From contig CAIIXF020000003.1 in the NCBI GenBank assembly GCA_903813345.2, forward strand, positions 16,632,931 through 16,696,930: DNA of 64,000 nucleotides, written 5' to 3'. The notes under the pieces are model-generated. The model was not told where the DNA came from and ran no database searches. It worked only from the letters and a program-made list of their open reading frames with translations. The stretch comes from Owenia fusiformis (taxonomy: Eukaryota; Annelida; Polychaeta; Sabellida; Oweniidae). Below, one piece after another: positions 58,728 to 64,000 of the stretch. The translations under genes and the position numbers were made by a program. Each line of letters opens with the position of its first letter. Position 1 is the stretch's first letter.

Positions 58728-60008
58728 ATGACAGACCTAAATTCCAATTTAATGATGATGAATCAATCCAACGATAACATGAACACCGACGATATATCAA
58801 TCCTTTATCAATTATCAGACATTGCCAATCAGACGCTACAGAATAACTCGCAGGATATAGGCAATAAATATTTGGATGACTTTTATATACTACAAAAGAG
58901 GCAGCTTGATTTCCTACAAAGTACCGAATATAAAATAATAACAAACCTGCAGATATATTTCAAACCAATATTAATAGTCCTTGGAACAATAGGGAATATA
59001 TTCACAGCACGAGTGCTTTATAAACGGTACGTGAAACAGAATTCCGCCAGTGTATATCTTCTCGCTCTCGCAATTACAAATACTCTCATACTTAACTTAA
59101 TCATCGCACCTGATTGGATCCATATTGTCACGCAAACAAGATACATCGCAAACACCTCGGACTGGATGTGTCGGATCTGGAAGTTTTATTCTGAATTCAT
59201 CAAGGCCCTGTGCATCTGGCTGGTCGTTGCCATGACAGTGGATCGATTTATCTTCTTGTGGTATCCGCTGCGAGCTCAGAGCATATGCACCGTATTTATC
59301 GCGAAAGTAACAACGGTACTACTTATCGTTTTCACTGGATCCCTAAGTGTCCAAAATGTCTGGACGTATGAACTAAACAAAGATTACAAGAACTGCATGT
59401 CCGATCAAGAGAATCATTATTTTTTTAACAACACCTGGCCTGTCGCTATTGCGTTCATCACTTCGTATATTCCACTTGTGGTCATCCTTTTCCTTAACAT
59501 ACTGATTCTAATCAACTGCTGTTTAAACTCTATAGAAACTCCCAGAATGCAACAGTATATGACGAGAGTCATCATCATCCTGTCATTAATATTTCTGACA
59601 TTCTCAGCACCTCTGATTTTGATCAATGTTATGGAATTTGTAACTGTGTATAAAACACGGACAGTTGCTGTGGAAAATACGATGAAATTCCTAAGTTATC
59701 TAGCGGCACTTTTAGCATATTTTAACTACAGCATCACTTTCATATTTCCATTTTCCTTTGATCCGACATTCCGGAATGACATTCTGTGTTTTTGCTGTCG
59801 AAGGAATAGACAATCATGCACAAAGTTTCAGAAAGTTCCAACAATTGAGATTGCACTTGATACCAATAGTAATCGTGACATCACAAATGGGGATGTAACA
59901 GGCAATCATACAATTGTCGTGAACGAAGCTATTCAGAATGGTGATGACCAATCAAGAAGTGAAACTGGAAGTACTAAATGTGTACTGCAGTCAACCACAA
60001 TAATGTAA
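58728..60008 (+). CDS. Rhodopsin-like (class A) G protein-coupled receptor, peptide-receptor-like
   Basis: A 426-residue intronless seven-transmembrane receptor. Approximate segments: TM1 76-98 (GN at 89-90), TM2 108-130, TM3 145-173, TM4 187-210, TM5 236-264, TM6 278-302, TM7 320-342. Cys148 at the top of TM3 and Cys223 in the second extracellular loop can form the conserved disulfide. TVDRF (170-174) replaces DRY, and FNYSITFIFPF (332-342) replaces the NPxxY region. The extracellular N-terminus (about 75 residues) has N-glycosylation sequons such as NQS and NQT; Cys354, Cys356 and Cys357 after TM7 could be palmitoylated. The layout resembles invertebrate FMRFamide/neuropeptide-type receptors, but the ligand is not identifiable. 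The start ATG has A at -3. The last 15 codons and stop form the first unit of a 45-bp minisatellite (59962-60850). Odd substitutions: N118 at the usual TM2 Asp, FSAP for CWxP in TM6, TF for NP in TM7. Confidence 0.9.
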   Translation: MTDLNSNLMMMNQSNDNMNTDDISILYQLSDIANQTLQNNSQDIGNKYLDDFYILQKRQLDFLQSTEYKIITNLQIYFKPILIVLGTIGNIFTARVLYKRYVKQNSASVYLLALAITNTLILNLIIAPDWIHIVTQTRYIANTSDWMCRIWKFYSEFIKALCIWLVVAMTVDRFIFLWYPLRAQSICTVFIAKVTTVLLIVFTGSLSVQNVWTYELNKDYKNCMSDQENHYFFNNTWPVAIAFITSYIPLVVILFLNILILINCCLNSIETPRMQQYMTRVIIILSLIFLTFSAPLILINVMEFVTVYKTRTVAVENTMKFLSYLAALLAYFNYSITFIFPFSFDPTFRNDILCFCCRRNRQSCTKFQKVPTIEIALDTNSNRDITNGDVTGNHTIVVNEAIQNGDDQSRSETGSTKCVLQSTTIM

Positions 60009-60850
60009 ACTGGAAGTACTAAATGTGTACTGCAGTCAACCACAATAATGTAAACTGGAAGTACTAAATGTAAGCAGCAGACAGGAATAATAATGTAAAC
60101 TGGAAGTACTTAATGTGTGATGCTGACAAAAACAGTAATTTAAAATGGAAGTACTAAATGTGTGCTGGAGACAACTGCATCAATGTAAACTGGAAGTACT
60201 AAATACATGCTGCAGACCGTAATAATAATGTAAACTGGAAGTACTAAATGTGTGGTGCTGAGAGAAACAGTATTTAAAAATGAAGTACTAAATGTGTGCT
60301 GGAGACAACTGCATCTATGTAAACTGGAAGTACTATATGTGTGCTGGAGACAACTGCATCAATGTAAACTGGAACTACTTATGCTTGCTGCAGACAACAA
60401 AAATAATATCAACTGGAAGTACTAAATGTATGCTGCAGACAATCACAATAATGTAAACTAGAAGTACTAAATATGCTGGAGACAACTGCAACAATGTAAA
60501 CATGAAGTACTAAATGTGTGCTGCAGATAACAACAATGTAAACTGGAAGTTCTAAATGTGTACTGCAGATAACAACAATAATGTAAACTGGAAGTACTAA
60601 ATGTATGCTGCAGACAATCGAAATAATGTAAACTGGAAGTACTAAATGTCTGCTGCAAACAACCACAATAATGTAAACTGGGGTTACTTTATGTGTACTG
60701 CAGACAACAATAATGTAAACTGGAAGTACTAAATATGTGCTGCAGACAACCACAATAATGTAAACTGGAAGTGCTAAATGTGTGCTACAGACAACTACAA
60801 TAATGTAAACTGGGGTTACTAAATGTGTGCTGCAGAAAACTACAATGTAA
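59962..60850 (+). repeat. 45-bp minisatellite beginning in the GPCR coding end and filling its 3' UTR
   Basis: About 20 tandem copies of a 45-bp unit (consensus AAACTGGAAGTACTAAATGT then GTGCTGCAGACAACCACAAT and AATGT). Copy 1 (59962-60006) encodes the receptor's last residues TGSTKCVLQSTTIM, and copy 2 (60007-60051) is essentially identical but lies after the TAA stop. Later copies diverge and vary by a few bases. Each unit carries the TGTAA that supplies the stop codon. Confidence 0.95.
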
Positions 60851-60857
60851 AACTTGG

Positions 60858-60863
60858 AATAAA
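60858..60863 (+). promoter_or_regulatory. Candidate polyadenylation signal of the GPCR gene
   Basis: The first AATAAA after the 45-bp array, about 850 bp downstream of the GPCR stop codon. If used, essentially the whole 3' UTR is minisatellite. Confidence 0.45.
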
Positions 60864-60894
60864 AAAATCCAAGATTGTCATAAAGGTTCACAAA

Positions 60895-61000
60895 ACACTA
60901 TAAGATGTAAAATGATTTAACAAAAATACCAATCAATCAATCAATCTTATATCAGGAAATTTGATTGATTGATATTTTTCCACCATTTCATCCTGTCATT
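60895..61000. repeat. Small hairpin with AATCAATCAATC/GATTGATTGATT arms
   Basis: AAAAATACCAATCAATCAAT is mirrored by TTGATTGATTGATATTTTTC around a short loop. Confidence 0.6.
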
Positions 61001-61263
61001 TAATTTTCAACAATGTTTATTTGATGTTAACCATGGGGGCTGTAACAACTACGCGTTCAATTGTCACACATATTTTGGTATAGCCTCTGTGTTAAAAGGA
61101 CAGTTAATTTGGAAAACAATGTTTGTAGATTGAAGCTCTAAGAATCAGTTGACCTTTATTTTTTAAAAAGTACGAGAATATGAGATCGGAGACAAAACCT
61201 ATATAGGTTATTATCGTATGATCTGAAAAATGAAGCCCTCTGATTGGTCAGTTCTTGTGCTGT

Positions 61264-61485
61264 ACCAATCTGTATTGCTACTGAGATTGTCCCCGTTGAT
61301 CATCTCCGTCGCAATACAGAAAATATTGGTATGGAGGAGACAATCTCAGTAGTGATACAGAGGATAACACGATAAAAACGTTATTGAATGATTTGAAGTG
61401 CAACACAGGATATATTCTGTCTCGTTCCAATACGGAATTTCTCAAACAGAATATATCCTGTATTGCACTTCAAATCATTCAATAA
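61264..61485. repeat. Two adjacent strong hairpins
   Basis: Hairpin 1: CTGTATTGCTACTGAGATTG with TCCCC (from 61270) against GGAGACAATCTCAGTAGTGA with TACAG (to about 61360). Hairpin 2: TTATTGAATGATTTGAAGTG with CAACACAGGATATATTCTGT (61381-61420) against its near-perfect mirror (61446-61484). Probably one compound MITE. Confidence 0.8.
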
Positions 61486-61798
61486 CTTATATTACCACAT
61501 TTGTGAACTTGTACATATAGGTGATATAAATAATTCTAAAACCACATTAATGATGGGAAATTGTATATCATATTGACTTAATTTTGGATATTCAATCATG
61601 AAAATCCAGATTATTTCTATAACCAAGATTTAACAGTTTTAATGTCTTCACATTGTATATATATTATGAATCGTATTTATTTTTTAGAAATGAACTGACT
61701 TAACTGACTGTTGATATCAACTAGAAAATGTAAATATACAATATGCTATATGAAAAATGCTAATTTTGTCTGTTTTTTAACATGTATGAGCATATAGG

Positions 61799-62040
61799 CA
61801 GTAAAACCAGTGTAAGTAGAACACCTTTGGTTCCGCTGAAAAACCAAGTACTCTACTTAAAGGTGTTCAAGTAAGGGGAAGGTCTGAGTATTATCACTGA
61901 ATCAATTGACCCATTTACACTTTGAAAAATGTTTGATCATTAGTATATGTGCTTCACCTCCAGAGATGTTCATTTTCAAAGGTGTTCTACTTAATACAAA
62001 GGTGTTCACAAACAAAAGGTATTCTAATTATACAGGAGCA
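61799..62040. mobile_element. CAGTAAAACC-type MITE, single copy related to the 39.7-kb satellite
   Basis: The left end is CAGTAAAACCAGTGTAAGTA with GAACACCTTTGGT. The right part has GGTGTTCTACTTAATACAAA. The GTAAGTxGAACACC and GGTGTTCxACTTA words are those of the 39590-40335 units. Confidence 0.6.
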
Positions 62041-64000
62041 GGTTTTTCCATACAGCTTTGAAATCTCATTAAAGTGCCATTTTAATGAGATTTTAGAATA
62101 TCTGAATTTTCAATCACTAAAAACCAACAGTTTCTTCTTTTTGATAGAATATTTGAATTCTAAGTGTGATTTTCAATTTAAACAACTTTGATTTCCCCAC
62201 TTATTTACCTTAATTCCAATTTCCAGGATATTCAAGTTTTCTGAAAACGGTCAGACTAAATTCCAATTGACAAAATGATGAGAAAAATCTTTAATTATAC
62301 ATTTACTCTTCCGAGGGTCACAATTTTAATGTTAAATCACAATCCACATGTCAACAACATCACATAGTAACGAATACATCCCAATTGAGTTTCACATGAA
62401 TCCAAATGGAAATATTTGAAAAAACAAGAGATTAAGTGATTTTCTGCTATATCTCTGTATATGTGTACATAATGGTATTCTAGCCCGACCAACACATGTG
62501 CCGCCATCTATTTATCCTTCTATATGTATGTATATAGAAAAAAGGTCAATTGTTATGGACACCCTGTTTATCATAGTATACGTATAGTATTACAGTGAAT
62601 GCACTTTTATAAAGATGAAGCATTGCTTGATTTTGCCCTCTCAGATAACTTCCAAAGGGTTAAAAGGATCACTTTCTCAGCTATCCATTTCCATGTCAAC
62701 ACTAATGCATCTATGGTAATATAATCGATGACCATTTCACACTTCTCCCTTAATTCACCAGTTTATCATTTGATATAATTATAATCTGTACACAAAGGCG
62801 CGATAACTGCTCACCCCTTGTAATTAATCATGTGTGTTAGGACTAGAAAAACTTAATTTATGATATCGATACTGATTTACAAAGTATCTATACTTGAGAA
62901 TGCTGCTGAAAGGGATCTAGGAAAAAATACCTTTCCTTTTGGTTTTATTGAATATAATTTTTGTCCATTGCAAAATATCAATGAATGAAAGAATTCCTGA
63001 GGTGCATTATCAAGACTACTGGAGTTGCATAATCAACCAGAAAGCAAGATGCCATTTCTTGGATCCCATGTCCATTATAAGAGCATCAAACTAACAAAGT
63101 AAACCAAATCTGACAACTGGTATTTGAGTTATTGGCTTGACAGATCAATTGACAAACATCTTGTTATATTAAATGCACAGCCCCATATATTTTGGGGTGA
63201 TGGAATAAAAATATACAATCATTCTACAAAGATTTACCAGACAGATGGATGGATGGACAGATATAATATGGCTTTTCAATATCTCTAATTAGTCATCCAA
63301 GATGAAGGTGCAAATAAAGGGTACTGTAAAATAAATTGCCTTAATTTGATGGCTGTTTTAATTTGGCGGATTTGGAGGATTGATAAAAACTGCCAAATGA
63401 GGTGTCCACCAGTTTTTGAAAAAAATCCCAGAAAAAAACTGTGCTGAAAATCTGGAAAAACACAGCCAAAATGCCAATTTTAAACCATTTCCCAACGATC
63501 TACAGAATCTGTGCTGGTTCAGACAAAACAATCTGATACCAAGAGTCAAAATTACTCTATCAGTGGTGAGCTGTGAAGTGAGCAATACAATTGATGATGG
63601 TCAATCCACCAACTTAAATAGCAGCCAAAATTTCAAAATTTGCCCAACCCCCCAAATTAATCCAGTATTATTTCATTGTTCGTTGCAATATAATTATAAT
63701 GTTGAGTGATTACAAATAGGACTCTTATATGGAGATCAATGACACAATTTCCTGTAATAGTTACACATCTCACACAACCACATCTCAATAATAATATCTC
63801 ATGATCTCAATTGTAAATGAAGACCATGATTATTTGTTCTCTCGTTTCCCCAACTTCAAATGGAAAACAAACATAAATTGAAACAAATCATTCGTTATAT
63901 TAAAAGGAAATTGGACACTTGGACACTCACAATTTGCTCTTCATTTACAGGTTTCACTAAACAAGTTTACATATTTCTTAGCTAAAATATGTAAACTTAA
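62041..64000. other. AT-rich sequence without recognised genes
   Basis: Small frames at 63358-63585 and 63416-63709 overlap on opposite strands and have no recognisable domain. Nothing else was supported. Confidence 0.45.

Noticed and set aside
60409-60891. Minus-strand 160-residue hydrophobic frame with VYIIVVVCSTHLVLP repeats
   Set aside because: Reverse reading of the 45-bp minisatellite in the GPCR 3' UTR.

Overview
This is eukaryotic DNA, most likely from the nuclear genome of an invertebrate animal. Evidence: spliced exons with GT/AG boundaries, an animal Vsx-type homeobox gene, a class A GPCR, a LINE-like retrotransposon, many TIR/foldback non-autonomous DNA elements, and an AT-rich, minisatellite-dense background. 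Nothing bacterial, viral or CRISPR-like was seen. The CCCGTAGCCAGG-ended repeats and the overall texture would fit a marine bilaterian (hemichordate, echinoderm, lancelet or lophotrochozoan), but the sequence alone does not settle the phylum.

Layout. (1) 1-9 kb: three consecutive minus-strand exons of the RNA helicase DDX1 (8908-8762, 5521-5360, 1745-1626), covering the C-terminal helicase lobe (motifs IV-VI). Introns are about 3.2 and 3.6 kb and full of foldback elements. The more 5' exons (SPRY, motifs I-III) and the 3' exons were not found. (2) 9-46 kb: a long gene-poor region with no exon I can support. It holds about a dozen unrelated tandem arrays (units from about 21 to 160 bp), many MITE/foldback elements, and a 2-kb block at 41.9-43.9 kb made of CCATGG/ATACCATGG-type words. 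(3) 47.5-49.1 kb: a minus-strand, apparently single-exon Vsx-family gene (homeodomain plus CVC domain) with a TATA box just upstream. (4) 52.5-55.7 kb: a 5'-truncated, frameshifted LINE-like retrotransposon on the minus strand. (5) 58.7-60.0 kb: a plus-strand single-exon class A GPCR with several degenerate signature motifs. Its stop codon lies inside the first units of a 45-bp minisatellite that runs about 850 bp to a polyadenylation signal. (6) 61-64 kb: hairpin elements and otherwise unremarkable AT-rich DNA.

The three genes are functionally unrelated (RNA metabolism, transcription factor, receptor), and nothing indicates that they act together. The most noteworthy material is how repeats have shaped genes and intergenic DNA: a minisatellite that includes the receptor's terminal codons, an intronless Vsx gene with two in-frame internal repeat blocks, a MITE that appears to have been amplified into a tandem satellite, and the CATGG palindromic block.
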